Origin: Rhizomys pruinosus
Lineage: Eukaryota > Chordata > Mammalia > Rodentia > Spalacidae
NCBI GenBank assembly: GCA_009823505.1
Contig: VZQC01006583.1
Location: 783,344 to 847,343 of the forward strand
DNA length: 64,000 nt
Direction of reading: 5' to 3'
The notes under the pieces were generated by a model. That model made no database searches. It saw only the letters and a program-made list of their open reading frames with translations, and was not told the DNA's origin. Made by a program: the position numbers and the translations under genes. Below are positions 21,760 to 33,009 of the stretch, piece by piece; position 1 is the first letter of the stretch; every line of letters begins with the position of its first letter.

Positions 21760-22035
21760 CTCCTCCCTCCTCTTCTCTACAGATCCTCTTCTTCCTCCAG
21801 CTCTTCCTCTTCCTCTACCACCATTTTCTCTGTGATACTTTGTACTGAACCAATCACTTTTTTGCATGCTAGGGAAGTGCTCTACCACTGAGCTGTGCTT
21901 CCAGTTCTCAGTCTCATCTTCTCCCCCGTCTTCCTCTTCCTCGTCCTCCTTTTCTTCATCCTCCCCTCCTCCTCCTGTTCTTCTACCATCTCCTCCTCCT
22001 CCTCTTCTTCTTTTCTCCCTTCTTTCCTGCCCTTC
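21705..22035 (+). repeat. Polypyrimidine (CTC/CTT)n tracts flanking an ID element
   Basis: Two CCT/CTT-rich mirror-like tracts lie at about 21705-21830 and 21905-22035. Long homopurine-homopyrimidine stretches can form triplex (H-)DNA. Poly-Glu and poly-Ser frames across it are composition artefacts. Confidence 0.88.
21845..21905 (-). mobile_element. ID-like SINE
   Basis: GCATGCTAGGGAAGTGCTCT followed by ACCACTGAGCTGTGC is the reverse of the ID promoter half (GTGGCTCAGTGGTAGAGC...). Confidence 0.75.
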
Positions 22036-22050
22036 TTCCTTCTGATTTTT

Positions 22051-22124
22051 CTGTTGTAGGACCTCAACCTAGGCCATGAAGCATGCTAGGCAAGATCTCT
22101 ACTACTGAGCTGTAACCTCATCCC
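22051..22124 (-). mobile_element. ID-like SINE
   Basis: GACCTCAACCTAGGCC ... GCATGCTAGGCAAGATCTC ... TACTGAGCTGTAACC is a second reversed ID-type element, about 200 bp from the first. Confidence 0.75.
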
Positions 22125-22745
22125 TGAACAATCTGGTGAAGTCCCTTTCTCTAGACTCTGGGCACCTATGCTTCATGACCCCACATCCTCATCCAAAGAG
22201 GCATCTCCTGCTTACCTCATCCTAGGACATTTTCACCCTTGGCTTCTTGCCACCTTCTCTTCTGCAGTGCCTCAGACTGAAATTTTAAAGAGAGAAGGAA
22301 AAAAATAAAACATGCCGCTCTTTCCACCCTAACCCCATTCTGTCACTCCTGCCTGCATGTCGGTGAAATACACTCGTGGCTGGGGGAACTGAATTTGCAA
22401 GCTGCCAACCCAGACATGGTCGTGACATTGGGGTGACACATTCCACCAGTTCTAGGAGATATTGTTTCCTGGTGCGGGCCTCCCTCCAGCGGTCTCTATG
22501 GAGAGGGACCGCTGTGCTTTCTGTATCAGTTTTTTAAATTCACCACATAATGGGCACCATGAATACATATTTATATGCATCATGGATGGATACATCAGAG
22601 TATAATGAACATACGGATGTTACAGCACAGCCCACAAGTATAGCAAACAGGCAGGGATCTAATAAACCAGGATGAACTGGTTCAGAATCGTGGCACACAC
22701 TAGCAGCTTGGAACTCAGGAAAACTTGCTGGACTCCATGTAGGAC
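22125..22745. other. Unique DNA, no gene assigned
   Basis: No repeat or exon recognised. GC content is ordinary. Confidence 0.4.
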
Positions 22746-22747
22746 AT

Positions 22748-22965
22748 TCCCTTTGTAAAAATATATTTTATATTTATCTATAAGAGTTTCATACATGTAC
22801 ACAATGTGTTTTGACCCCAACTTCTTTTCCTCTAACTCCTTCAAGAACCCCCACCACCAGCTCTTCCAAGCTCATGTTGCTTTTGCTGCCCCACTGAATG
22901 CAATTAGTGTGTCACACATGTGCAAGCACAAGCAGAAGCAGAAGCACCTCCCCGAGGTAAACGGA
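22748..22965 (-). mobile_element. Lx-type LINE-1 3' UTR fragment
   Basis: AAGAGTTTCATACATGTACA, then CAATGTGTTTTGACCCC and CTAACTCCTTCAAGAACCCC, is the antisense terminal part of the rodent L1 3' UTR. Confidence 0.65.
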
Positions 22966-23069
22966 CTCTTCCTTCTGCATCAGCCATCACAAGATACAGC
23001 TGCCTAAAATTCCTCCTTTGATGGGAGAGGGAGCCAGGAACACTCACCCTAGCCGGGGAAGGTGTTGGC

Positions 23070-23395
23070 AGACATTTTGTTTTATATTAATTGTTCTTAA
23101 TTGATACATGAACCACAAATACATATGATACATGCATGATTTACACACATTTGTGAGGCGTGGGCAGTGATTCAGCCTAGGCACACAGTACAGAATGACC
23201 AGCTCAGAGTGATTAGCATTTCTGGCTATTTTTCCTTTACAGGTGAATTCCTTTCTTCTGTTTCTTCATGATACACACATTGTTGTGATAGTGATCCTGT
23301 CCCTCTCAGTAGCAGACATTTGCACAGCAACAACTTATATGTCCCATCTATTTGACTTAGAAAAACTAAAACTGCATAGTACTGTGCTTACATTG
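23070..23395 (-). mobile_element. L1M-like 3' UTR relic
   Basis: TTGATACATGAACCAC ... GACCAGCTCAGAGTGATTAG ... CATTTCTGGCTATTTT ... TTGTTGTGATAGTGATCCTG resembles the antisense 3' UTR of ancient mammalian L1. Diverged. Confidence 0.5.
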
Positions 23396-23399
23396 TGTT

Positions 23400-24310
23400 T
23401 GTGACTCTCCCCTGCAGGCCTGGGAGCTCCTTGTGAGGGAGGAACTCATGCATGCTACTCAGCATGATGCCTGGCACACTGAGAGTTCTCCAAACATACC
23501 TGACTGAATGAACAAGTGAAGGGATAAATTAATGATAATTTAAAATCAAGCCCGGTTTGGGGAGTCTAGAGTAGTATTTCTCCCTTACAGCAAGCGGTCC
23601 CTCCACATTTCATATTGTGGATAACACTCTATATTTGATGATGGTGAAGGTGCATTTTTCATTCATTCTGTGTGCAAAGGTAAAAGGTTCTCGATTTTAG
23701 GATGACAAACACAAAGCGATTTAAAAATCATATGCTGTATTCTAGGCTGAAGTAAGACCAAGATGGAGCCAAGCTGGTTCATGCCTGTGACAGCTGCTGA
23801 GACTGAGCCAGCAAGGCTGGATGTTCTCACAGGGACCCCTGTACTCAGCTGCTGCCCCTGCCTCCTGCTTCCTATCCTCTCCTATCCACTCTGCTGGTTT
23901 GTGTGAAGGTCAGATGGGGTGACACACAGTGCTCGACCCCATGCTGCTCACAGACCCCATGCTGGCAGTCTTGGTGTGTTGTCTGGACCAGTAGCTGGTG
24001 GGATGCGACCCTGGGCTCCCAGGTGTTGCGCCACCTAGTGGTCAGGCATCACCCCCACTGGGTCTGATGGATTCTTGTCTCTCTACTAGCATACATTCTG
24101 ACCAGAAGGGATTGTTTATATTTGAGTGCAAAAGTTGAAATTTGGTGAATATCAGTCTGACGCAGTGCTCTGTTTCTGACCTAAATTTACTTGAAGTTAG
24201 AGAAGGAGCAGACTAAGAAAGAGCCCGAGGTTCACCTTCCCACTCTGCTGAAGAGAAAACTGACGGTTGAAAGTGAATTCTATTTTCAGACAACATAATG
24301 GTAGTATAGG
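23400..24310. other. Unique DNA with a possible L2/MIR end
   Basis: At 23420-23530, GGGAGCTCCTTGTGAGGGA ... GATGCCTGGCACACTGAGAG ... CTGAATGAACAAG resembles an L2/MIR 3' end. The rest, including the CTCF-like motif at 24028-24041, is non-repetitive to my eye. Confidence 0.45.
24028..24041 (-). promoter_or_regulatory. Strong CTCF-like binding motif
   Basis: The minus strand reads CCACTAGGTGGCGC and matches all 14 positions of CCASYAGRKGGCRS, a common form of the vertebrate CTCF core. It lies outside any SINE I recognise. A motif match alone does not prove occupancy. Confidence 0.65.
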
Positions 24311-24313
24311 TGT

Positions 24314-24334
24314 GACATATATATATATATATAA
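24314..24334. repeat. (AT)n microsatellite
   Basis: A short alternating AT run. Confidence 0.9.
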
Positions 24335-24954
24335 TGCATAGGTTGAAGAAATACAGAGTGAGGGAACAACAACAAAGAAAGTGGGACAAAGAAACAGACG
24401 CACAAAAGTAAAGTTCACCCCAAAATACATAATCCTCTGCTTGAAAACCTTCAAAAAGGATGTATGATGATATGCACAAACCAATAAATAATTATTTTTA
24501 AACATTTTAACACTGTTGATCTGGGGCCATTTGGTCTTTGTAGACAAAGAACAAGCCAATGAATTTCGTACTTTCCCGTGGCAAGCTCCTTCCTACACTT
24601 CCCAGGCCTTGATTTTTTGAAGATAGCCATGAAGGGAACAAATGATGAGTAACAGCAACACAGGGGGAAGGTGGATGAGAGGCCCTGCCAAGCTTGCTCA
24701 GTCAGCTTGCTGTCAGTCTGAGGCAGAGCCCAGGACTGTGCCCTCTAAACAGCATCCCCCCCTCCCCAGATGAGTCTGCTGCTGTGTCCTGACAGCCATG
24801 TTAACACTGGTAGGTCATGATTGCTGAAGCACATATGTGACTCGGCAGAAAAATGATTACTGTAATGGCTGTGCACGAGCAAAGAAGAGGCACACAGAGG
24901 GTGAAGGGGATGACAGCAGAGGTGAGGGAGGAGGAGAGGAGGGGACACGATGGA
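24335..24954. other. Unique DNA before the G-rich array
   Basis: No recognised repeat or exon. The long minus-strand frame beginning at 25998 runs out into this DNA but is driven by the neighbouring minisatellite. Confidence 0.4.
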
Positions 24955-27608
24955 GAATAAATTGAAGGTGATGGGAGGGGTGAGGTGAGGGTGATGGTGG
25001 AGGGGTGATAGTGAAGGGTGAGGTGGGATTGGTGAGTGTGAGGGTGATGGTGGTAGGTGGTGATGGGGGTGATTAGGTGGAGGGAGTTGATGGTGAAGGG
25101 GTGAGGCGGAGGGGTGAGGTGGAGGGTGGGTGGAAGGGGATGGTGAGGGGTGAGCGTGGAAGGGTGAGGTTGGGCTGGGTTGGTTGGTGGTGAGGTGGCG
25201 TGGTGAGTTTGGAGGGGTGAGGTGCAGGGTGAGAGTTGGGGTGTAGGGTTGGAGTTGAGGTTGCAGGAGTGAGGTGGGGGGTGGGTGAGGGCTGTGCGGT
25301 GTCGGTGGAGGTGGTTGAGGTGGAGGTGTGAGGTGGCAGGTGGTGAAGGTGGGGTTAGGTTGAGGTGTGGGCAGGGGTGAGGTGGAGGTGTGAGGGTCAG
25401 GGGTGAGGATTGGAGAGGTGTGAGGTGGAGGTGGTGAGGTGCAAAGGGGTTGAGGTGGAGGGGTGAGTTGGTGAGGTGCGGGGTAGGTAGGGTGTGAGGT
25501 GAGGTGGAGGTGGGGGGTGAGGAGGCTGGTGAGTAGGAGGTGAGAGGTGGGAGGTGTAAGGTGCAGGGGTGAGGTGGATGGTGTGAGGTGGAGGTGTGAG
25601 GTGGCAGGGGTGATGTGGAAGGCGTGAGGTACAGGGGTAAGGTGGAGGTGTGGTGGAGGTGTGAAGGGGTGTGAGGTGGCAGGGTGAGTGAGGTGGTGAG
25701 GTAAGTGAGGTGGAGGGGTGAGGTGGGGGGGTTGAGGTGCAGGGGTGAGGTGGGGTGGAGGTGGAGGTGTGGAAGGTGGAGTGTGAAGTGGAGGTGTGGA
25801 TGGTGGAGGTGTGAGGTGGAGGTGTGAGGTGCAGGGGTGAGGTGGGTGAGGTGGTGGATGAGGTGAGGTGAAGGTGTGATGGTGGGCAGGGTGAGTGCAG
25901 GGGTGGAGGTGTGAGGTGCAGGGGTGAGGTGGGTGTGAGGTGAAGGTGAGGTGTGTGATGGTGCGGGGGCGGGGAGGTGATGAGGTGCCGGGGCGCAAGG
26001 GTGCGGGCTGCAGTGAGGGGTAGTGGCAGGGGTGGAGGTGGGTGCGGTGCGGGAGGTGTGGGGAGGTGGAGGTGTGCGAGGGTGCGGGGCGGTTGGTGGA
26101 TGGGGGGTGGCGGTGGAGGTGGCAGGTTGCGGGGTGCAGGTGGCGGGGTGAGGCTGGCAGGGGAGGTGGAGGGGTGATGGTGGAGGATGGTGAGGTGGAA
26201 GGGTGAGTGGAGTGGAGGTGAGTGAGGTGGGGGGGTGGTGCAGGGGTAAGGTGAGGGGTGAGGTGCAGGGGTGAGGGAGGGTGTGGGTGGAAGGTGTGAG
26301 GTGGGGGGTGAGTGTGGAGGTGTGAGGTGCAGAGGTGTGAGGTGGAGGGGTGAGGTGCAGGGTAGGTGGGTGTAGGTGGAGGTGTGAGGTGCAGCGGTGA
26401 TGTGGAGGGGTGAGGTGGAGGTGTGATGTAGGAGGTGGGTGCAGGGGTAGGTGCGGGGGTGAGGTGGGGGGTGAGGTGGGGGGTGGGTGGCAGGCTGTGA
26501 GGTGCAGGGGTGAGGTGGAGGTGTGATGGTGGAGGTGTGAGGTGCAGGGAGGTGAGGTAGGTGCGGGGTGAGGGAGGTGTGAGGGAGGTTGATGAGGGGA
26601 GGTGCGGTGATGGTGCGTTGGAGGTTGAAGTGGAGTGGGAAGGGGTGAGGTGGGGTGAGAGATGTGAGGTGGAATGAGGGTGGTGGGAGTGAGTGCAGGG
26701 TGGGTGGAGGGTGAGGGTGAGTGTGATGGTGGAGGGGTGGAGGTGGGGGGTGGAGGTGAGAGGTGAGTGGAGTGAGGGTGGAGGTGTGAGGTGGGGGTGA
26801 GGTGCAGGGGTGAGGTGGGGGAGGTGGAAGGGAGGGGTGAGGTGGAGGGGTGAGGTGGAGGTGTGAGGTGCAGGGGTGAGGTGGGTGTGAGGTGGAGGTG
26901 TGAGGTGCAGGGGTGAGGTGGAGGGGTGAGGTGGAGGGGTGAGGTGGAGGGGTGAGGTGGGGGTGAGGTGCAGGGGTGAGGTTGGGGGGTGAGGTTGGGG
27001 GGTGATGTGGAGGGGTGAGGTGGAGGTGTGAGGTGGAGGGGTGATGTGGAGGGGTGAGGGGAGGTGTGAGGTCAGGGTGAGTGCGGGGTGAGGTGGAGGG
27101 TGAGAGTGGAGTTTGAGGTGCAGGGTGAGGTGGGGGGAGGTGCAGGGGTGAGGTTGGGGTGAGGTGGAGGGGTTAGGTGGAGGGTGAGGTTTAGTTTGTG
27201 AGGTGGAGGTGTGATGATGGAGGGGTGAGGTGGAGGTGTGAGGTGCAGGGGTGAGGTTGGGGGGTGAGGTTGGGGGGTGATGTGGAGGAGTGAGGTGGAG
27301 GTGTGAGGTGGAGGGGTGAGGTGGAGGTGTGAGGTGGCAGGGGTGAGGTCAAGGGTGGGAGGTTGGGGGGAATGAAGGTGGGAGGGGTGAGATGGAGGTG
27401 TGAGGTGCAGGGGTGAGGGAGGTGTGAGGTGCAGGGGTGAGGTGGGGGTGAGGTGCAGGGGTGAGGTGCAGGGGTGAGGTTGGGGGGATGAGGTGGAGGA
27501 GTGAGGTGCAGGGGTGAGGTGCAGGGGTGAGGTTGGGGGGTGATGTGGAGGAGTGAGGTGGAGGGGTGAGGTGGAGGGGTGATGGAGGGGTGAGGTGGAG
27601 GGGTGGAG
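24955..27608 (+). repeat. 2.65-kb G-rich minisatellite
   Basis: An irregular tandem array of about 10-13-bp units such as GGTGAGGTGGA, GGTGTGAGGTG and GGTGCAGGG on the plus strand, with higher-order blocks (for example GAGGTGCAGGGGTGAGGTGG). The plus strand is nearly devoid of C except in GCAG and GCGG variants. The minus-strand frames of up to 417 codons, rich in His, Pro, Thr and Ser, are translation artefacts. The G-rich strand should favour G-quadruplexes or R-loops if transcribed. Confidence 0.95.
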
Positions 27609-27748
27609 CATAAATCAGTGTCACATCTTGAATATGCTTCTTGACTATGCACAGGAGGAGTCAGCTCTGGTTGCATTGTTTGCTGGTGTTTCTGTAACAC
27701 AACCCACCGCAGTGCCTTGCACCATATGAACTCACTTTTCAAAGTTCT

Positions 27749-27972
27749 ATAGGGACTGGAGACATGGCTCAGTGGTTAATAGCACATATCATTCTTCAGA
27801 GGACCAAATGCGGGTTCCTAGTACCCACACTGAGCACTTCACTACTGCCTGTAACTCCATCTCCAGAGGATCGGCCAACTAAGCACCACCTGTCCGACTC
27901 CCTGAGCATTCCGCTCTTGTACACAGTGCGTCCCCCACATCTACACATATTTAAAAATAAAATCTTAAAAGT
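27749..27972 (+). mobile_element. B2-family SINE, diverged
   Basis: GGGACTGGAGACATGGCTCA, GTGGTTAATAGCAC, the B-box region GGGTTCCTAGTACCC and an ATTTAAAAATAAAATC tail. Confidence 0.82.
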
Positions 27973-28094
27973 GTTCTGGAGGGTGGAAGCTCAAGATCAA
28001 GGTCTCATCAGAGTTGCTTTCTTTGATAGCGCATCTCTTTGTCTGTAGACGGCTTCCTTGTCACCCTAGTGACTTTACTTGCTCCATCTTTCCA

Positions 28095-28200
28095 GAATGT
28101 GTATTTCTGTCCCCTCTCTCTCTGCAGGCACTGAACACATGTGGTGCACTTACATATATGCAGGCAAAACTTTCAAACATAAAATTAAAATGAGCCAAAA
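28095..28200 (+). mobile_element. B2 3'-half fragment
   Basis: CTCTCTGCAGGCACTGAACA ... GTGGTGCACTTACATATATG ... ACATAAAATTAAAATG corresponds to the B2 tail half only. Confidence 0.55.
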
Positions 28201-28679
28201 AATCTTTTTAAAAGACCTGATTGTTAAACATGGTCTGATTCTGAGATAGTGGGGTTAGAAATTCAGCATTTGAATTCTAGGCAGATAGAATTTATCCAAG
28301 GACACTGTCCTATTCTGACATAATTAACATGGGATTGACGAGTTTACTAATGGGAAAGGTTCAAGACCTAGAAGTGGAGAGGATGAGGAGGTGCTGAGGG
28401 CCGGGGGTCCATCTAGCTCAGCAAGCACCCTGCTTTTACTCCTCGTTTTTCCTTCCTGTCATAACAGGTTCACTTCCAGTCCTGCTGTGTTTCTATGAAA
28501 TGAAAGAGTCAAATCTAACCTTTTATCTGTGCTTTTTTAAACTTCAGAAATATAGGTTGAAGAAATGAAGACATTGAAAATAAATATTGAGAATATAATA
28601 TTGAAATCTGGATTGAAGGCTCTATTTCTGCTCTTTGACAAAAGCAGATAAAATATTGACAAAGGCAAACAACTAAATG
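28201..28679. other. Unique DNA, no gene assigned
   Basis: No recognised repeat or exon. Confidence 0.4.
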
Positions 28680-28834
28680 ATTTTTTTTTTTTTTTGGAGA
28701 CAGGGTGTAACTACATGGCCCTAGCTGGCCTGGAGCTCGCTGTGTAGACCACGTTGGCCTCAGTCTCACAGAGATCCACCTGCCACTGCCTCCCAAGTGC
28801 TGGGATTAAAGGTGTGTGCTATCATGCCTGGCCT
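28680..28834 (-). mobile_element. B1 SINE
   Basis: T-tract tail, then GGAGACAGGGTGTAACTACA ... CTCACAGAGATCCACCTGCC ... AAGTGCTGGGATTAAAGG. Full-length reverse B1. Confidence 0.92.
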
Positions 28835-28904
28835 GCAAATAAACATTTTTAAATTGCTATATATGAGTAGAAACCTGAATGAGTAGACACACGACAGCCA
28901 TTTT

Positions 28905-29100
28905 GTGTTTTATGCATGTTATTGAATCCTTACAGTAGCCCAGAAGTGGTGTTGAATCCTAACATTAATTGTTCAGATGGGAAGTCTGGAACAAAGTGGT
29001 TCAAGAAACTTTCCCCAAGCCACTTAGCCAGAAACTAGCAGAAAAGGTCACTGAACTCAAACCACCTATCAGAGCTTTGCACTGTATTACACAGCACAGC
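28905..29100 (-). mobile_element. MIR SINE relic
   Basis: TTATTGAATCCTTACAGTAG ... AAGTCTGGAACAAAG ... CCACTTAGCCAGAAACTAGC resembles the reversed MIR core. Diverged. Confidence 0.5.
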
Positions 29101-29212
29101 TGACAAAGCTAGAGACTTTCACAAAAAGCTCCGTTTGCAGATACCTTTTAATTACCGTATGGAAATGTGTTTATTCTTTATTTCATAGGCATTTCTCTCA
29201 GTCAGACATCTG

Positions 29213-29394
29213 CTTGGGCGTCATGGCGACGTGCACCTGTAACTCAGGAGGCGGAAGCAGGAGGATGGTGATCTACACAGTAAGACACTGTCTCAAGAAA
29301 ACAACAAGGGGTGGGGGAAGTAGTTTAGTCATGGAACACTTGCCTAGCGTGTGCGAGGTCCTGTGTTTGCTTCCCAGAACCACACTAGAGAAGA
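29213..29394 (+). mobile_element. B1-ID composite SINE
   Basis: Left: B1-like GCACCTGTAACTCAGGAGGC ... GACACTGTCTCAAGAAAAC. Right: ID-like GTAGTTTAGTCATGGAACAC ... TGTTTGCTTCCCAGAACCA. The order is B1 then ID. Confidence 0.65.
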
Positions 29395-30887
29395 AAAGCA
29401 GCTTCTAGCTCAGCGTCCCAGAGAACTCAGAGGCACCTCTACGAGGGCTTGGGCCAGCGTGGTGACGCAGCTGGCCAGCCATGACTACTGGTCATTTTCC
29501 ATTCGTCTTTGTATCCAAATCTATTGTTTATTTTGACAGTGGTGTTCCAGCCCCAAGGCACTATTCAGACTTCATCAAGTCCAGTGGCTGCTTCTGGGAA
29601 TAATTGGCTGAGGACTGTGCGGGTGACCCTGTTCTGACCAGTGAGAATGAGGAAAATATTTCTAGGTCTTGAGTGAAGATTTTCAAGACAGACTGGGAGA
29701 AAGACATAAAGAGATCACCTTCTGTAAGTGTCCCTGTCATCTCCTCTAATACTATATTAGAGGAGACCATGAACCAGTGAAGAAAACCATTACTGATGTC
29801 TAACAGAATGAAAGGACTCTGGGTGCTTAGTGACTGTCCTCAGCCACAACCCAACACCAGTGTCACCTCCCTCTAGACTTTTCTCTTGAAGTGAGTTGAT
29901 AGAAATCTCTGTGCCTAAACATTTTATCGCTATATTATAAATCATTCCCAGGCAGCCTCCCAGGGAGGTAATGAGTTGACTGTCCTTGGAGATGTATCGG
30001 CAGAGGCTGGAGGCCCATTTAGATGAAAATTATAGCAGAGACTCATGATTTTTTCTGGAGGACAGCTAAGGTCACTTCCAGCCTGATACTTTGCTTTTCT
30101 GTCCCTACCCAACCCTGGCACAAGTCACTCTGTGATTCCGTGAGTCTGCTTGTATTAAGCGAGGCAGGCAGGCACAGCTGACAATTATCATGAGTCACCT
30201 GTAGTGTCAGGCTTTGGAAAAAAGCAGGGGTTGTGATGTCATAGGTCCTCCAGTGACACGGCATCAGGGGACAGCCAGACATAGACCGTGGAAGCCCTTG
30301 CCAGGGGCATTCTCCCGTTCTCTGAAACAGCCCCATTTCTCTCAGCCCAGACATCGGGATGCTGGAGATTTGGAGAACCAAAATAGAATGGACGTCTAGT
30401 GAATCTTCTAGAACTCCCCATCTGCTTTGACAAAGTTCTGGGGACAGCCAAGGTGAAACTCACCCAGCAGACATTAAGAAACTGACAGAGATTTAGCTGT
30501 GCTCTGGTTGCTAACTGTAATGATCCATTCACAAAAGAAGCCCTGAATGTCTCCAGCCAGATACAGAGGAGCTGATGCTCCTTGGATGCTTGGATTTGAG
30601 GTTAAGAAGAAAGGGAGACCTGTGGTCTATTTACTCTCTGACTTCCAGTGTGGTGGGCCGTTGATCATTTCTGAATAGAATGATCCTGTCTGGAGCCACC
30701 TCCACCTTCTCATAGAATGCAAGGAAGCTAAGAACCATTAGCACATGTGCTTGGAGACAACTTTTACAATAACACTGGTAATGAACAAATAACGTTTGTT
30801 GGGGTTTTAAGGAATCCACAGATATATCACACCTACATTTTCCCCTAAGCCCCAAACCAATTAAGAGATAGATATAAGGATAGATAT
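29395..30887. other. Unique DNA, no gene assigned
   Basis: About 1.5 kb without a repeat or exon I recognise. Open frames do not exceed 112 codons, and those at 30043-30532 overlap on both strands. Confidence 0.45.
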
Positions 30888-30900
30888 AAGAATCAGAAGA

Positions 30901-31117
30901 GGGGGCGGAGAGATGAGTCAGTGGTTAAGAGCACTAGCTGCTCTTAGAGAGGACCTGGGTTCAATTCCCAGCACCCATATGGTGGCTAACAACCATCTGT
31001 AACTCCAGTTCCAGGGGACCTGGCACCCCCTTCTGACTTCTGTGGGCATTCCATGACATGGGTGCACTTGTAAGCAGGCAATGCACTCATATACATAAAA
31101 TAAAAAAAAATATTTTA
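30901..31117 (+). mobile_element. B2-family SINE with perfect target-site duplication
   Basis: GGGGCGGAGAGATGAGTCAG ... GGGTTCAATTCCCAGCACCC ... ACATAAAATAAAAAAAAAT. AAGAATCAGAAGA flanks it at 30888-30900 and 31118-31130. Among the best preserved B2 copies in the window. Confidence 0.95.
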
Positions 31118-31130
31118 AAGAATCAGAAGA

Positions 31131-31927
31131 CTGATATGAAGATGTCAGATCTGTTATAGATGAGTTAGGCTGGGGCATTTGGTTTAGGAATGAAGCACTA
31201 TTAGATGTCTTAATGTTGTGCCCAGCCAAAGAACTTTCCCAGAAGTCCTTTGTTGAGTTTGTTGTGTAGATCTTCCCTGAGTAGATAAATGTCAACAGAT
31301 ATCTATTTACTTCCTATTAGCCGCAAAGTGACAGTTCCAGCTGCTTGAAGCTTGGTGTGACAGTGAGTTTAACTGGGGGTACTTACAAGATTTGTGAGGG
31401 TCTACTTACAAGAAGACAGTGACTCAAAGTAATCACGTCACTGAAAAGCTACTGTACTGAGGGCTTCCCAGAAGCTGCATTGTGGAGTACTGCCTTCCAT
31501 AGTCCAGCATCATCTCCAAGCCTGCATGAAGTTTGGGGGCTGGAGAGAGAAAAGGCCGGAATGGCAGAGACTGCAGAGGGTCCTAGGACTCAACTCCCTT
31601 TCCCTCTACTAAGGAGTGTTAGAACCAAACTGCTGTAAAACTGGATCTCAGGTACTGCCCTGTTCCTGTCTTTTCCATGTCTAGGGACCAGGGTTGACCC
31701 CACTCTGTGATGACAATGGGAAGTCAAGTTATGGGTGGAGGAAAAGCTGTGTCACAACAAAAAGAACATGAGACCATGACTGAGTGAACTCTGCATTGAC
31801 CCCTGACCCCTGAATGTACAGTCTGATAAATCTTACCTTTCTCCTGGGGGCAGGAGTGACAGTATGGGCAGAGGGCAGGAGTGTGGGCTTGTATGGTCTC
31901 AACACATGCAACGGGCAGCAATGTCGT
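31131..31927. other. Unique DNA upstream of the 36-bp minisatellite
   Basis: No recognised repeat or exon. Confidence 0.4.
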
Positions 31928-32752
31928 GAGTGTGGACATGTCTGGTCTCCACACATAGGACCTGAGTGTGGACATGGCTGGTCTCCACACATGAGACCTG
32001 AGTGTGGACATGGCTGGTCTCCACACATGGGACCTGAGTGTGGACATGTCTGGTCTCCACACATGGGACCTGAGTGTGTACATGTCTGGTCTCCACACAT
32101 GGGATCTGAGTGTGGACATGAATGCTCTCCACACATGGGATATGAGTGTGGACATGGCTGGTCTCCACACATGGGGTCTGAGTGTGGACATGTCTGGTCG
32201 CCACACATAGGACCTGAGTGTGGACATGTCTGGTCTCCACACATGGGACCTGAGTGTGGACATGTCTGGTCTCCACACATGGGACCTGAGTGTGGACATG
32301 TCTGGTCGCTACACATGGGACCTGAGTGTGGACATGTCTGGTCTCTACACATGGGACCTGAGTGTGGACATGTCTGGTCTCTACACATGGGACCTGAGCG
32401 TGGACATGGCTGGTCTCCACACATGGGACCTGAGCGTGGACATGGCTGGTCTCCCCACATGGGACCTGAGCGTGGACATGTCTGGTCTCCACACATGGGA
32501 CCTGAGTGTGGACATGGCTGGTCTCCACACATGGGACCTGAGTGTGGACATGGCTGGTCTCCACACATGGGACCTGAGTGTGGACATGGCTGGTCTCTAC
32601 ACATGGGACCTGAGTGTGGACATGTCTGGTCTCCACACATGGGACCTGAGTGTGGACATGTCTGGTCTCCACGCATGGGACCTGAGTGTGGACATGGCTG
32701 GTCTCCACACATGGGACCTGAGTGTGGACATGGCTGGTCTCCACACATGAGA
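31928..32752 (+). repeat. 36-bp minisatellite, 23 copies
   Basis: The unit begins GGACCTGAGTGTGGACATGT and ends CTGGTCTCCACACATG. The period is a constant 36 bp over 23 copies. Two unit types alternate irregularly, with GGACATGTCT or GGACATGGCT. Because 36 is a multiple of three, long frames stay open on both strands (315 codons plus, 347 minus). They are artefacts: neither has a credible start context or extension outside the array. Confidence 0.97.
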
Positions 32753-33009
32753 CCCTGGTAAGTGAAGGACATGTCACTTTATGGGATTGACTGAACTCCT
32801 GCTGCTGGTAGGCATAGAGCCAAACATCTGTGTAAACTTTCAAATTCTTTCCTCAACCTTATGGGAAACATACTACCATCATTTTTTGAAAAGGAAACCG
32901 AAGACCAGAGATGCTGTCCTGAGTTAATGTGGGGATCTCACAGAGAGACCGGATGCAGGTATCTTTCCACAACACCAGAAACTTCCTTGTGAGTACCCTG
33001 TGGCAGATA

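Noticed and set aside
24745..25998. 417-codon His/Pro/Thr/Ser-rich minus frame
   Set aside because: Translation of the G-rich minisatellite. The stop codons TAA, TAG and TGA are rare simply because the minus strand is C/A-rich.
24955..27608. Immunoglobulin switch region
   Set aside because: G-rich and repetitive, but the GAGCT/AGCT pentamers that define switch regions are not the repeat unit and no constant-region exon is nearby.
31729..32843. Long frames (347, 315 and 314 codons) on both strands
   Set aside because: They arise because the 36-bp unit is a multiple of three. All the peptides are simple repeats of the array and no exon context exists.
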